64,000 nucleotides of DNA from Brevibacterium sp. CCUG 69071 (GCF_021023135.1 NZ_PGFV01000001.1:1054001-1118000), one strand, 5' to 3'. Shown: positions 19,224 through 27,949, counted from the stretch's first letter. Numbers and translations: made by a program. The notes: generated from the sequence alone by a model not told the origin.

Positions 19224-19793
19224 CTACTTCGGAGCTTCCTGGCTCGGCGCGGCGACGTCCTGGCTGGGGCTGCCGCCGACGACGGGAAGCTTCTCATCCG
19301 ATCGTAGATTGGGTCGCAGGTCTTCGCGGGTATCGGCACGCGGACCCGGGACAACTGTCGGCTTTTTCTTTCCGCTGACGTCGATCGGCGGGGCGTCGAT
19401 GATCTTTCCGGTCTTGGCGTCGAGGAACTCCGGCGAGGAGTCGCGGACGAGGCCGAGCTCCTCGGCGGCGATCGAGATGTTCTGCGGCGACTCGCGGTAG
19501 GAGTTGTCCTCGACGAGACGATCCTTCTGCTCGGCCAGCTGATCCTTCTCGGAGTTGAGCTGGTCGATCTGATAGGAGGTGTGGGAGATGAAGATGTTGA
19601 GCAGCAGCACCGCGAGGAGAGTGGCGATGAGGATCGTCACGCACAGCAGTGAGAACGGCACCCGGGCCTTGGGCAGTTCGAACTTGAGCAGCCGGAGCTT
19701 CGGTGCGGGCTGCGGCCCGCCGGCGGTCTCCTCGAGGGCTCGGCTGCGTTCGGTCACGTGGGGGCGACCGATGGTCGCGTGGGCGGTCTTCAC
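19224..19793 (-). CDS. ftsL: FtsL-like bitopic division protein
   Basis: A 189-residue protein between rsmH and ftsI, the canonical ftsL position. It has a basic cytoplasmic part, one transmembrane helix (about residues 51-72) and a leucine-zipper-like coiled coil (about 75-100). A Pro/Lys-rich extracellular tail of about 80 residues follows. Sequence conservation in this family is low, so position and topology carry the call. The GTG start at 19793 overlaps the rsmH stop (GTGA), implying coupling. The long tail is unusual compared with E. coli FtsL (121 residues). Confidence 0.82.
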   Translation of the reverse strand: MKTAHATIGRPHVTERSRALEETAGGPQPAPKLRLLKFELPKARVPFSLLCVTILIATLLAVLLLNIFISHTSYQIDQLNSEKDQLAEQKDRLVEDNSYRESPQNISIAAEELGLVRDSSPEFLDAKTGKIIDAPPIDVSGKKKPTVVPGPRADTREDLRPNLRSDEKLPVVGGSPSQDVAAPSQEAPK

Positions 19794-20752
19794 TGTTGTG
19801 CCTCCCTGATCTTCTCGACTGCACGCAGCCGCACGCTCTTGGCACGCGGATTCGTCTCTGCTTCTTCTTCATCGGCCTGTTCGGCCCCGCGGATGATCTC
19901 CTTCAGCCAGGGCTGGAGCTCTTCGGGGACTACGGGCATGTCCGGTGGGGCCTGGGTCGTCGCGGCGGTGCGGAAGATCTTCTTCACGATCGTGTCCTCG
20001 AGTGACTGATAGGACTCGATGACCGCAACTCCCCCGATGTGCAGGGCCTCGAGCGCGGCCGGCAGTGCCGTGCGCAGCACCCCGAGCTCGTCGTTGACTT
20101 CGATCCGCAGCGCCTGGAAGGTGCGTTTGGCCGGGTGGGACTTCTTCTTCGTCTCGGGGATCACCCGGGAGAGCATCGCCGCGAGCTGCTGGGAGGTCTC
20201 CCATGGCGTGTGGGCGCGGTCGGTGACGATGATCTTCGCGATCCGACCGGCCATCTTCTCCTCGCCGTAGTCGCGGAGGATCCGCCGCAGCTCGGCTTCG
20301 GAGTAGGTGGCGAGCACCTCGGCGGCAGTGAGCTGCTGTGTCCGGTCCATCCGCATGTCCAGCGGCGCGGGCCGGGAATAGGAGAATCCGCGCTCGTCTT
20401 CGTCGAGCTGGAGGGAGGAGACGCCGAGATCGAGCAGGATTGCGCTGATCGCCTCGACCCCGAGGTCGGCGAGCACCTGCGGCAGTTCGTCGTCGACGGC
20501 GTGGACGATGTCGGTGCGATCACTGAAGGGCGAGAGGCGCTTCGTGGCGATGTCGATGGCCTGAGTGTCCCGGTCGATGCCGATCAGGTGGACGTCGGGG
20601 AAGGCGGTGAGGATGGCCTCGGAGTGCCCGCCCATACCCAGGGTTCCGTCGACGACGACCGGAGTGTTACCGTGCTGCCTGGCGGCATCGACCCCGTGTC
20701 CGATGAGCTCGACCACGCGCTCGAGGAGCACCGGGGTGTGCTGAGCGTTCAT
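19790..20752 (-). CDS. rsmH: 16S rRNA (cytosine1402-N4)-methyltransferase RsmH (MraW)
   Basis: A 320-residue SAM-dependent enzyme that methylates C1402 in the decoding centre of 16S rRNA. The first residues HTPVLLERVVELI and the SAM loop VDGTLGMGGHSEAIL (near 32) are diagnostic. FSYSRPAPLDMRMD and the C-terminal VIESYQSLEDTIVK motif also match. Start taken at ATG 20752 with AAGGA 8 nt upstream; the open frame runs 25 codons further without support. It lies 165 nt downstream of mraZ, the usual head of the dcw cluster. Confidence 0.95.
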   Translation of the reverse strand: MNAQHTPVLLERVVELIGHGVDAARQHGNTPVVVDGTLGMGGHSEAILTAFPDVHLIGIDRDTQAIDIATKRLSPFSDRTDIVHAVDDELPQVLADLGVEAISAILLDLGVSSLQLDEDERGFSYSRPAPLDMRMDRTQQLTAAEVLATYSEAELRRILRDYGEEKMAGRIAKIIVTDRAHTPWETSQQLAAMLSRVIPETKKKSHPAKRTFQALRIEVNDELGVLRTALPAALEALHIGGVAVIESYQSLEDTIVKKIFRTAATTQAPPDMPVVPEELQPWLKEIIRGAEQADEEEAETNPRAKSVRLRAVEKIREAQQ

Positions 20753-20917
20753 GGAGGGGTCCTTCGTGGGTCGTGGTCGTGGGATGAGCTGCTGGAGCCA
20801 GAACCTTGTCCGCCGCGGCCCTGGCACCGGGGAAGTGTGTCAGGACTTCCGAGCTTCGGAAACGGGGAAGTTCCCCGAAACTCGAGCACGGCGGGCAAGG
20901 ATCAAACCCGAGCAGGA

Positions 20918-21349
20918 TCAGATCACTCCGGGGATCACCTCCTCTTCGCGCTCGGCGAATGCCTGCTGCGCTCCGACCAGGTAGTTCTCCCAGGTCGGTG
21001 AATCCCAGATCTCGACGCGGTTGCCCATGCCGATCACTGCGACTTCCCGATCAAGTGATGCGTACTGCCGCAATATGTTCGGGACCGTGATGCGTCCCTG
21101 TTTGTCCGGTTGATCCGCAAATGCCGCCGACAGGAACACACGCTGGTAATCGCGGGCTTCCTTGTTCGTCTTCGGCGCGTTCTGGATTCGCTCATGCTCG
21201 GCTTCGAACTCCGTGGTGGGGAACAGGGTGAGGCAGTTCTCCTGTCCACGGGTCAATACGAGACCGGGCGAAAGCTCCTCGCGGAACTTTGCGGGCAGGA
21301 TGAGGCGACCTTTGTCGTCGAGCTTCTGCATATGAGTGCCCAAGAACAT
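20918..21349 (-). CDS. mraZ: Transcriptional regulator MraZ
   Basis: A 143-residue protein with two AbrB-like SpoVT DNA-binding repeats (MQKLDDKGRLILPAKFREEL near 7-26, and DKQGRITVPNILRQYA near 80-95). MraZ forms ring oligomers that bind direct repeats in its own promoter and control the dcw cluster. The ATG at 21349 has a GGGGTGAG site upstream. The region just upstream holds GTGG repeats with about 10-bp spacing, exactly where autoregulation would need them (see the operator entry at 21392). Confidence 0.95.
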   Translation of the reverse strand: MFLGTHMQKLDDKGRLILPAKFREELSPGLVLTRGQENCLTLFPTTEFEAEHERIQNAPKTNKEARDYQRVFLSAAFADQPDKQGRITVPNILRQYASLDREVAVIGMGNRVEIWDSPTWENYLVGAQQAFAEREEEVIPGVI

Positions 21350-21391
21350 GTCGTCTCACCCCTTTCGAAACCCAATCGGCTCCGATAGCAA

Positions 21392-21424
21392 CCACAGTAC
21401 TCCACTTCCCTCCACCTATTCCAG
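21392..21424 (-). promoter_or_regulatory. mraZ: Candidate MraZ operator overlapping the mraZ promoter
   Basis: Read on the minus strand, TGG steps recur at spacings of 9, 10 and 10 nt: CTGGAATAG, GTGGAGGGAA, GTGGAGTACT, GTGG. The -10 candidate TACTGT (21399-21394) lies between the last two repeats, so bound MraZ would cover the promoter. MraZ of E. coli and Mycoplasma is known to bind short G-rich direct repeats of similar period. The match in spacing is seen directly; the binding is inferred. Confidence 0.6.
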
Positions 21425-21475
21425 CACTTCTCCCCCATCGACTCTCCAGAGGCAGTGTTTTCCCAGGTCAGACCA

Positions 21476-21489
21476 GTGGAGGAAAGTGG
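21476..21489 (+). promoter_or_regulatory. Second GTGG pair on the plus strand
   Basis: GTGGAGGAAAGTGG at 21476-21489 gives two GTGG steps 10 bp apart, the same unit as the mraZ operator but in the opposite orientation, facing the moxR operon. It is followed by a T-rich stretch. This may be another MraZ site within the divergent control region. Confidence 0.35.
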
Positions 21490-21657
21490 AGATTTTTTCC
21501 CTGCTGGTGTGCCGCGGGCGAGCCTCGGCCGGGGTGATCGACGGATCCGCCGGGACTTCCGACCACCTCGGCGGGGGTGGGATTTCGGTGCCGATCCCCG
21601 AGATCTCGGGGCAGTCAGCGAAATGGAGCGCCGAGGCGGCCCGCCCCGGGGAGGGAA

Positions 21658-21735
21658 GTGGAGGGTCCGCGTGGAGGAAAGTGGGGAATGGGGTGGGGAG
21701 CGAAGTGGGGAGTGCGGTGGGGAGGAAAGTGGTGG
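21658..21735 (+). repeat. Array of GTGG repeats with 10-13 bp period upstream of moxR
   Basis: GTGG starts at 21658, 21671, 21681, 21693, 21705, 21717, 21729 and 21732. From 21681 to 21729 the spacing is exactly 12 bp and the unit is GTGGGGA plus five variable bases. The array lies about 120-200 nt upstream of the moxR start. It resembles the mraZ operator unit (GTGGAG/GTGGGG) but with a longer period. It could be a regulator-binding array, a G-rich structured element or a degenerate minisatellite. Confidence 0.6.
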
Positions 21736-21855
21736 GGCCGGCGTCAGTCCTTTCGGGGAGGCCTGTGGAGGCACGAAGTGTGAGTCCTCTGACGTCGCGC
21801 GATGCTGAGAGAAACTCGTGTGGCCCGGCAACGCGGGATAAGGGACAATGGCCCT

Positions 21856-22845
21856 ATGTCGATCAGCCAAGAAGGAACTCAGACCAATTCCGCGATCGGT
21901 GCCGAGCACATCGAATGGGTCCAGCACCTGACCTCTCGGGCACGCACGGCGATGAACGCGGTCCTCGAGGGCAAGGACGAGGCTGTGGGCCTGTCACTGA
22001 TCGCCCTGCTCGCCGGCGGGCACGTCCTCCTCGAGGATGTCCCCGGAGTCGGCAAGACCCTGCTGGCCCGCGCCATGGGCAAGGTCGTCGACGGATCGGT
22101 CCGTCGCATCCAGTTCACCCCCGACCTGCTGCCGACCGACGTCGTCGGCGTCAACCTGTTCAATCAGGAGACCCGGCACTTCGAGTTCCGCCAGGGACCG
22201 GTGTTCGCCAACATCGTCATCGCCGATGAGATCAACCGCGCCTCACCGAAGACCCAGTCGGCGATGCTCGAGTGCATGGCCGAGGGCCAGGCCACGATCG
22301 ACGGCCAGACCTATCAGATGCCTGCGCCCTTCATCGTCGTGGCCACCCAGAACCCGATCGACATGGAGGGCACCTATGCCCTGCCGGAAGCGCAGCGCGA
22401 CCGCTTCATGACCCGCATCTCGCTCGGGTACCCCAACACCGCCGACGAGGTGGACCTGCTCGACAATCAGATCGAGCACGACCCGCTCACCAGCGCCACA
22501 CCCGTGACCAACCTCGAGCAGATCACTCAGGCCCGCGGCATCGTCCGCCATGTCTCTGCGAGTCGGCAGCTGCGCGAATACATCGTCGCCATCCTGCAGG
22601 CCAGCCGCAGCGATCAGTCGATCCTGCTCGGCTCCTCCCCACGCGGCGGCGTGCACCTGCTGCGCGCTGCGAAGGCGAGGGCGGCCCTGTCGGGACGGAC
22701 CTTCGTCACCCCCGATGATGTCCAGGCACTCGCCCCGTACATCCTCGCGCACCGGATCATCCCCCGCGACGGCGATGACTCCGACCTCGCGGCCGACCTG
22801 ATCGGACGCGTGATCTCCCGCTTGCCGGTGTCGACGAACCAGTGA
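21856..22845 (+). CDS. MoxR-family AAA+ ATPase
   Basis: A 329-residue chaperone-like ATPase. The Walker A loop is EDVPGVGKTLLARAMGK (about 50-66), Walker B is IVIADEINRASPKTQ (about 110-125), and sensor 1 is VATQNPIDMEGTYALPEAQ. The start at 21856 gives MSISQEGTQ and matches family length; the frame is open 18 codons further upstream. It heads a three-gene operon with a DUF58 protein and a transglutaminase-type membrane protein, a widely conserved trio whose exact substrate is not settled. Confidence 0.93.
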   Translation: MSISQEGTQTNSAIGAEHIEWVQHLTSRARTAMNAVLEGKDEAVGLSLIALLAGGHVLLEDVPGVGKTLLARAMGKVVDGSVRRIQFTPDLLPTDVVGVNLFNQETRHFEFRQGPVFANIVIADEINRASPKTQSAMLECMAEGQATIDGQTYQMPAPFIVVATQNPIDMEGTYALPEAQRDRFMTRISLGYPNTADEVDLLDNQIEHDPLTSATPVTNLEQITQARGIVRHVSASRQLREYIVAILQASRSDQSILLGSSPRGGVHLLRAAKARAALSGRTFVTPDDVQALAPYILAHRIIPRDGDDSDLAADLIGRVISRLPVSTNQ

Positions 22846-22849
22846 CCGC

Positions 22850-24001
22850 ATGCGTCTGAGCACATCGGGAATCATCTTCGTCCTCGCCGGGGCGGCCCTC
22901 ATCGTCACGGCGTATCGCTTCGCGCTGCCGGGGCTCCTTCCGGCCGGACTTCTGCTCCTGGCGCTCGTGCTGCTCTCGGCGCTGCTCATCGTCTGGGGCA
23001 CTCGGCGGGTCTCGATCACCCTGCGCACGAACCTGCCCTCGGCGGCCTTGGCACCGTCGGCACAGCGCTATCCGCTGGCTCCGGAGGGCAAGGAGGTCGA
23101 GCTCGAAGCCACCGTGGTCAATGTCGGCCAGTTGGCGATCCCGGCCTCGACGATCGACTTCGTGACCGCCGAGGGCTTCGGCGACTCCACCGTCGGCGAG
23201 GTCCCGCCCCTGGCACACGGCAGCGGACAGGCGGTGCGGACCTCGTTCACGCCGAACCGCCGCGGCATCAGCGGCCTCGAATCCGTGCTCATCACCTTGG
23301 CCGGTCCCTTCGGTCTGGTGACGATGAAGAAGAAGGCACACGGGTCCTTCCCGATTGCAGTCTCGGTGCCGATCCTCGGCGCCAGGATCCCGACGGACTC
23401 GGCGATCCGTCCCGCCCGCCTCGATGAGGGCAAGGTCCGTCGAGGGCACACCACTCGAGACTTCCACACCCGCGAATACGTGCCCGGCGATGATCTGCGG
23501 CACGTGCACTGGCCGACGACGGCGAAGTCCGGGGACCTGATGGTCCGCCACGAGGCCGATGAGGAGACGCTGCACGCGCTCATCGTCATCGACCTCGCCG
23601 GTCGCGACGGTCACCCCGACGAGCTCGAGGTCGAGTTCCTGCTCGCCGCTGCCGCTGCGGCGGGCTCGGCCTTCCTCCGCGCCGACTACGAACTCTTCGT
23701 CGTCGCCCCCGGTCACCAGATCCGATTCAAAGGACACCGCGACATCGAACGACTGCGACTGCTCTCCGCGCTCATCGAACCCGGCCCGGTCGAGCTGCCT
23801 GCCCATGACAATCCCAATCACATCGTCATCTGCGCCGCCGAGCAGGCGCGCGGCGAGGAACTCGCCGCGAACTTCTCCCGCCGGGTGCCGGTGACGATCC
23901 GCACCCTCGACGAGATCAGCGATCTGACCATGATGGGGCTGAGCGAGGATCTGCCGGAGTCGTGGACGAGCTTCGAATCGAAGAGACGGGTGACCCGATG
24001 A
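22850..24001 (+). CDS. DUF58 domain protein
   Basis: A 383-residue protein with two N-terminal hydrophobic segments (about 5-50) and a C-terminal DUF58 domain whose hallmark REYVPGDDLRHVHWPTTAKSGDL is near 200-225. A vWA-like fold follows, with HALIVIDLAG. DUF58 proteins pair with MoxR ATPases. It starts 4 nt after moxR and overlaps the next gene by 4 nt (ATGA), so the three are one operon. Function is unknown; an envelope-assembly role is inferred from topology and partners. Confidence 0.9.
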   Translation: MRLSTSGIIFVLAGAALIVTAYRFALPGLLPAGLLLLALVLLSALLIVWGTRRVSITLRTNLPSAALAPSAQRYPLAPEGKEVELEATVVNVGQLAIPASTIDFVTAEGFGDSTVGEVPPLAHGSGQAVRTSFTPNRRGISGLESVLITLAGPFGLVTMKKKAHGSFPIAVSVPILGARIPTDSAIRPARLDEGKVRRGHTTRDFHTREYVPGDDLRHVHWPTTAKSGDLMVRHEADEETLHALIVIDLAGRDGHPDELEVEFLLAAAAAAGSAFLRADYELFVVAPGHQIRFKGHRDIERLRLLSALIEPGPVELPAHDNPNHIVICAAEQARGEELAANFSRRVPVTIRTLDEISDLTMMGLSEDLPESWTSFESKRRVTR

Positions 24002-26568
24002 GCACTCCGACCCGATTCGATCCCGAGACCTCGGCCGGCGGCTCCGCGCCTGCCGACGTCCGTCCACCTGCAGCTGCTGTGAACCAGGGTTCCGGGTGGC
24101 CCGAGGCGCTCACCGTCTTCGTGGCGATGGTCCTGGCCGCTGTTGCGCTCTCGGCGGTGTTCTCCGACTTCGCCTGGCTGCCGCCCGTCCTCGTCTCGAT
24201 CGCCCTCATCGTCATCGTCGGGCTGATCTTCCGCAGCGTGCCCGTGCTGCGTGCCAGCGGCACCGCCGTCATCGCCCAGTGCGTCGTCGGTGTGTTCGCG
24301 GTCTTCGTGCTCTGCGCCCCGGACACGCTGCTGCTCGGGATCATTCCCAGCGGCAGCTCCTTCACCACGGTCATCGACCTGCTCTCCTCCGGCGTCAGCG
24401 ATCTCTACGCCACGACTCCCCCGGCGGCGAGCACCCCAGGTTTCACCGCAATGCTGACGATCGCGTTCACCCTGATCACGATCCTCATCGACGGTCTCGT
24501 CTCCGACCTCAAGGCCCCGAAGGTCAGCGGTGTGCTGCTGCTGGTGCTATGGATGATCCCCGTCTTCTTCGCCCCCGCTCAGGTCCGGTGGTGGCATGTG
24601 GTCGCGATTCTCGCGGCCTTCCTCCTGCTCATGCTCAGCCGCTACCTGCCGTCGACGAGATGGCGCGGTGGGCTCACCGCCCTTGTGGCCGGTGCCCTGG
24701 CCGTGGGGATCGGCATCGGCATTCCCGTGCTGCTGCCGCCCGTGCCGACTCTGCCTGACCGTGCGGCGAGCGATAAGGGCGACCTGACCGTGACGAATCC
24801 GTTCCTCGATCTGCGCAAGGATCTGGGCGATCGGGACGATGCCGTGCTCTTCAGCTACCAGACCACCGATCCCGATGCGGAGCCGATCCGGCTGACGTCG
24901 ATCGATTCCTTCGACGGGCAGGCCTGGGCGCCGAGTCCGTTCTCCCTCGATCCCTTCGCGATCGCTTCGGAGGGGATGCCGTGGCCCGAGGGGCTGCCGC
25001 GGGATCGGAACTTCAAGGAAGAGACCATCGACGTCACTGTCGGTGACGACTTCGATCAGCAGTACCTGCCCACCCCCTATGCGCCCCAGCAGCCGGACGG
25101 TCTCGATCGTCGTTGGATTTATGACGAGAAGTCGCTGACCATCGTCGGCAACGGAGAGAAGTCCGGCGGTCAGCAGTATTCGATGCAGTATCTGTCGGCC
25201 GACCCCGACGTCGACGATCTCAAGACCGCGAGCCCGGTCAGCACCGGAGACTTCGAAACCGAACTTGAGGTGCCCGAGAGCCTGCCGGATACGGTCCACG
25301 AGACCGCCGAGCGGGTGACCGCGGATGCGAACAACCAGTGGGAGGCCGCGGTGCTGCTGCAGGCCTACTTCCGCAGCGGCGAGTTCGAGTACTCACTCGA
25401 TGCCCCGGAGAAGGCCAGCGGGGACGCGATCTCCGACTTCCTCGCGGACAAGAAGGGCTACTGCGTCCAGTTCTCGTCGGCGATGACGATCATGGCGCGG
25501 ACCATGGGCATTCCCGCCCGCATCGGAGTCGGCTACGCCAGCGGCGAGGAGTCCGACGGCGGATATGACGTGAGCATGCAGGATTCGCATGCCTGGCCGG
25601 AGCTCTACTTCGAGGGCGTCGGTTGGGTCCGGTTCGAACCGACTCCCGGCGGTCCGGCCGGCGATCCGCCGAAGTGGACCGTCGCCAGCGGTTCGGAACA
25701 GGATGACTCCGCCGATGAGGAGGAGACCTCGGATCCGAGCGAGGAGGCCACGGACGGTGCCGAAGAGACCGAGGCAGCCGAATCGGAGGCTCCGAGCAAA
25801 GAGGAGTCGACCGAGGCCGCCGAGCCCGCGGGTTCGAACTTCAGCACCTTTGCCTGGGCCGGTGTCATCGTTCTCGTGCTCGTGCTGCTCGCACTGGTCC
25901 CCGCGATCTGGCGGATGATCCTGCGTTCGCGCAGGACGAAGGATCCGCAGAATCTCGAGGCGGTGTGGACGGAGGTCAGGGCACTGGCCACCGACTACGG
26001 TCAGAGCATCGACCCGAGCGGGACGCTGCGCTACAACGAGCTGGTCCTTGCCGGTGTCGCTCCGAGGGCCGGCACAGAGGATTCGTCGTTCTCGTCCCCG
26101 AGTTCCCGACGCTCGAGCGGCTCGGCATCCCGACCGGACTCCGGTTCGGCTGCCGGGTCGAACTCCGGGACGGCAGCACCGAAGAGCGCGGCCGCGGTGG
26201 CCACCGGTGCCGGGAACGGCAGCGACGGTGGTGGTGAGGCTTCCGCGGACGTTGCCGGCGGCACAAGCTCCGACGGCACGGCCTCTGAGGGCTCGGACCG
26301 GGAGAGGCGCGGCGACGAGCGATTCAATGCTCTGCGCAGACCCGCACCGGCGGGCACGAGCGCTCGTGCCCACGATGATACGGCGCTGGCCGCATTCATC
26401 GCCGCCCTCGAGGCGCAGAGGTACGGTTCGACGAGTCAGAGCATCGACTCCTCCGAGGTGAGTGCCCTGGTCGACGAGGTGAGTTCGGATCTGGCCGACC
26501 GGGCGAGGCCGGGGACGAAGATCTCGGCCAAGCTCTGGCCGGCGAGCATCTTCAACCCACCGCGCTGA
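23998..26568 (+). CDS. TgpA-like membrane transglutaminase (DUF3488/transglutaminase/DUF4129)
   Basis: An 856-residue protein. Residues 36-250 carry about six transmembrane helices (DUF3488). An extracytoplasmic transglutaminase-like domain (about 430-550) has Cys489 in KKGYCVQFSSA and His531 in QDSHAWPELY. The third catalytic position holds Glu547 (RFEPTP) where Pseudomonas TgpA has Asp. An acidic linker, another transmembrane helix (about 618-642) and a cytoplasmic C-terminal region rich in Ser/Gly follow. Start chosen at ATG 23998, overlapping the DUF58 gene; the frame is open 12 codons upstream. The role is probably envelope-related. Confidence 0.9.
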   Translation: MSTPTRFDPETSAGGSAPADVRPPAAAVNQGSGWPEALTVFVAMVLAAVALSAVFSDFAWLPPVLVSIALIVIVGLIFRSVPVLRASGTAVIAQCVVGVFAVFVLCAPDTLLLGIIPSGSSFTTVIDLLSSGVSDLYATTPPAASTPGFTAMLTIAFTLITILIDGLVSDLKAPKVSGVLLLVLWMIPVFFAPAQVRWWHVVAILAAFLLLMLSRYLPSTRWRGGLTALVAGALAVGIGIGIPVLLPPVPTLPDRAASDKGDLTVTNPFLDLRKDLGDRDDAVLFSYQTTDPDAEPIRLTSIDSFDGQAWAPSPFSLDPFAIASEGMPWPEGLPRDRNFKEETIDVTVGDDFDQQYLPTPYAPQQPDGLDRRWIYDEKSLTIVGNGEKSGGQQYSMQYLSADPDVDDLKTASPVSTGDFETELEVPESLPDTVHETAERVTADANNQWEAAVLLQAYFRSGEFEYSLDAPEKASGDAISDFLADKKGYCVQFSSAMTIMARTMGIPARIGVGYASGEESDGGYDVSMQDSHAWPELYFEGVGWVRFEPTPGGPAGDPPKWTVASGSEQDDSADEEETSDPSEEATDGAEETEAAESEAPSKEESTEAAEPAGSNFSTFAWAGVIVLVLVLLALVPAIWRMILRSRRTKDPQNLEAVWTEVRALATDYGQSIDPSGTLRYNELVLAGVAPRAGTEDSSFSSPSSRRSSGSASRPDSGSAAGSNSGTAAPKSAAAVATGAGNGSDGGGEASADVAGGTSSDGTASEGSDRERRGDERFNALRRPAPAGTSARAHDDTALAAFIAALEAQRYGSTSQSIDSSEVSALVDEVSSDLADRARPGTKISAKLWPASIFNPPR

Positions 26569-26620
26569 GGCGGCGCCGACCACGCTGAGCCAGCGTCGTC
26601 CGCGCTGAGGCGGCGCAGCA
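26562..26620 (+). repeat. Three degenerate CGCTGAG repeats after the transglutaminase stop
   Basis: The motif CGCTGAGSCRGCG recurs three times in about 59 nt (CGCGCTGAGGCGGCGCC, CACGCTGAGCCAGCGTC, CGCGCTGAGGCGGCGCA). The first copy contains the stop codon of the gene. Tails of the same kind follow the genes ending at 50987 and 43533. Origin unknown; local duplication at the gene end is the simplest reading. Confidence 0.55.
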
Positions 26621-26632
26621 GCTACGGACCGG

Positions 26633-26672
26633 TGAGCGATGCCCACACCGAAATCGGTGTGGGCATCGCTCA
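26633..26672. terminator. Strong bidirectional hairpin terminator
   Basis: A perfect 19-bp inverted repeat with a 2-nt centre lies between the convergent transglutaminase (+) and DUF218 (-) genes. The arms read TGAGCGATGCCCACACCGA and its complement. No T tract on either side, but stability and position favour a terminator serving both strands. Confidence 0.8.
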
Positions 26673-26727
26673 TGTTCGCAGGCAGCGACAGACGCTGATC
26701 GGCCTTGCATCAAGGTGGTTTCGTCGA

Positions 26728-27336
26728 TCAGGCGCGGCGAGACCCGTCGATCGTTCTGCGCAGGTCCGGCAGCCCGAGCAGTGCGGCGACCGGTTTGACG
26801 ACAGTGATCTCTCCGAAACGGTGGTCCTCTCCCCTGACCAGGCGCCGGGCCAGATCAGGTCTGCTCTCCCAGAGGAGGAATCGGGCCTTCTCGGCATGGA
26901 TCGAATTCGACACGATCTTGATCGTATCGGCGCCATCGAGGCTCACGATCGCATTCTCGACATTTTCCTGCGTGCTGGTGCTCGCGGTCTCCAGCACGAT
27001 GCAACCGGTGAATCCGAGCTCTTCGCGGGCATAGTCGGACATCAGCTCCGCCTCCGAGACGGGCCCGGCCACCGCCGCACCGCAGAGCAGAAGGGTCGAC
27101 TCCCGCGCCAGAGGATCGATCGACCGGATCCCAGCCCGAACGCGGTAGCGGTTGAGGAAGTTCGCGCGCTCACCGGGATTGCGATATCCCAGCACCACCA
27201 CGATTTCGCGACCGCCACGGTTGTGATCGCCGCCGAGCCATCCTCGGCTTGCGCGCCAATGAGTGAGCTCTCCGAAGGCGAGGAGCGCAGCCAACGCACC
27301 GGCGAGGCTCAGGGTGAGACAGGAGGCTGTGCGCAT
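26728..27336 (-). CDS. DUF218 (YdcF/SanA-like) protein
   Basis: A 202-residue protein with an N-terminal hydrophobic helix (residues 5-22) that could anchor it to the membrane or act as signal. A DUF218 domain follows: EIVVVLGYRNPGE near 43, STLLLCGAAVAGPVSEAELM near 78, and ETASTSTQENVENA near 117. DUF218 proteins of the SanA/ElyC/YdcF type are linked to envelope integrity and polyprenyl-phosphate metabolism, but no reaction is firmly established. It is convergent with the transglutaminase operon. Confidence 0.83.
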   Translation of the reverse strand: MRTASCLTLSLAGALAALLAFGELTHWRASRGWLGGDHNRGGREIVVVLGYRNPGERANFLNRYRVRAGIRSIDPLARESTLLLCGAAVAGPVSEAELMSDYAREELGFTGCIVLETASTSTQENVENAIVSLDGADTIKIVSNSIHAEKARFLLWESRPDLARRLVRGEDHRFGEITVVKPVAALLGLPDLRRTIDGSRRA

Positions 27337-27366
27337 GCGGGCATCGTATCCCTCGGGATATGAGAA

Positions 27367-27391
27367 GAGCGCCCACGAGTGGAGGGCGCTC
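27367..27391 (-). terminator. Hairpin terminator after the DUF3040 gene
   Basis: An 8-bp GC-rich stem (GAGCGCCC / GGGCGCTC) with a 9-nt loop starts 18 nt beyond the stop codon of the DUF3040 gene. On the minus strand it is followed by TTCTC. Position and stem composition support a terminator. Confidence 0.6.
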
Positions 27392-27409
27392 CTGTCGATG
27401 AGGTGATGG

Positions 27410-27826
27410 TCATTCGCCGCGCTGGCGCTTTTCCCACCGGTCTTCGATCCGGCTCATGAAGCCGCCCGAGCCGCCCTTCGCTTCGGGGTTCGGGCTCTTC
27501 GAGGTCGGAGTGGTCTTCGCTGCGGTGCCGCCGACCTGTCCGGGACGGCTGAACGCCCAGTACATTCCGGCGACCATGAGGCCGAAGCCGACGACGCCGA
27601 GGGCGATCCACCACGTGGAGCTGCTGACCAGAGAGATCGCGAGGATCGTCGCGGCGAGTCCGGCGAGTGCGATGAGGATTCCAAGCACGAAGCGCTTGGC
27701 GGAGAAGCCGGGACCCGTGGCCGCGGCCTGAGTTTCCGAAATATTGCGCGCGAAACGTGGGTCTTCACTGCGCAGCTGCTTCTCCAACTGATCGAGTAGC
27801 TGCTGTTCGTGATCGGAGAGTGGCAT
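27410..27826 (-). CDS. DUF3040 family small membrane protein
   Basis: A 138-residue protein. The N-terminus MPLSDHEQQLLDQLEKQL and the following EDPRFA are the signature of the actinobacterial DUF3040 family. Two transmembrane segments (about 43-65 and 70-88) are followed by a charged Lys/Gly-rich cytoplasmic tail. I chose ATG 27826 because it puts the signature at the N-terminus; the frame is open 13 codons upstream. Function is unknown. In many actinobacteria it lies close to the dcw region and dinB, as here. Confidence 0.88.
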   Translation of the reverse strand: MPLSDHEQQLLDQLEKQLRSEDPRFARNISETQAAATGPGFSAKRFVLGILIALAGLAATILAISLVSSSTWWIALGVVGFGLMVAGMYWAFSRPGQVGGTAAKTTPTSKSPNPEAKGGSGGFMSRIEDRWEKRQRGE

Positions 27827-27949
27827 CTCGAACCCCCGTTTCCCTACTACGGACTGATGAGACAATCATAGTCTCTGAACACCGAAAAAACATCTTGGGA
27901 ACGAGAGTACTGGCCGGATTCCCACTGCGTCTTCAGACTATGGCAGAAC

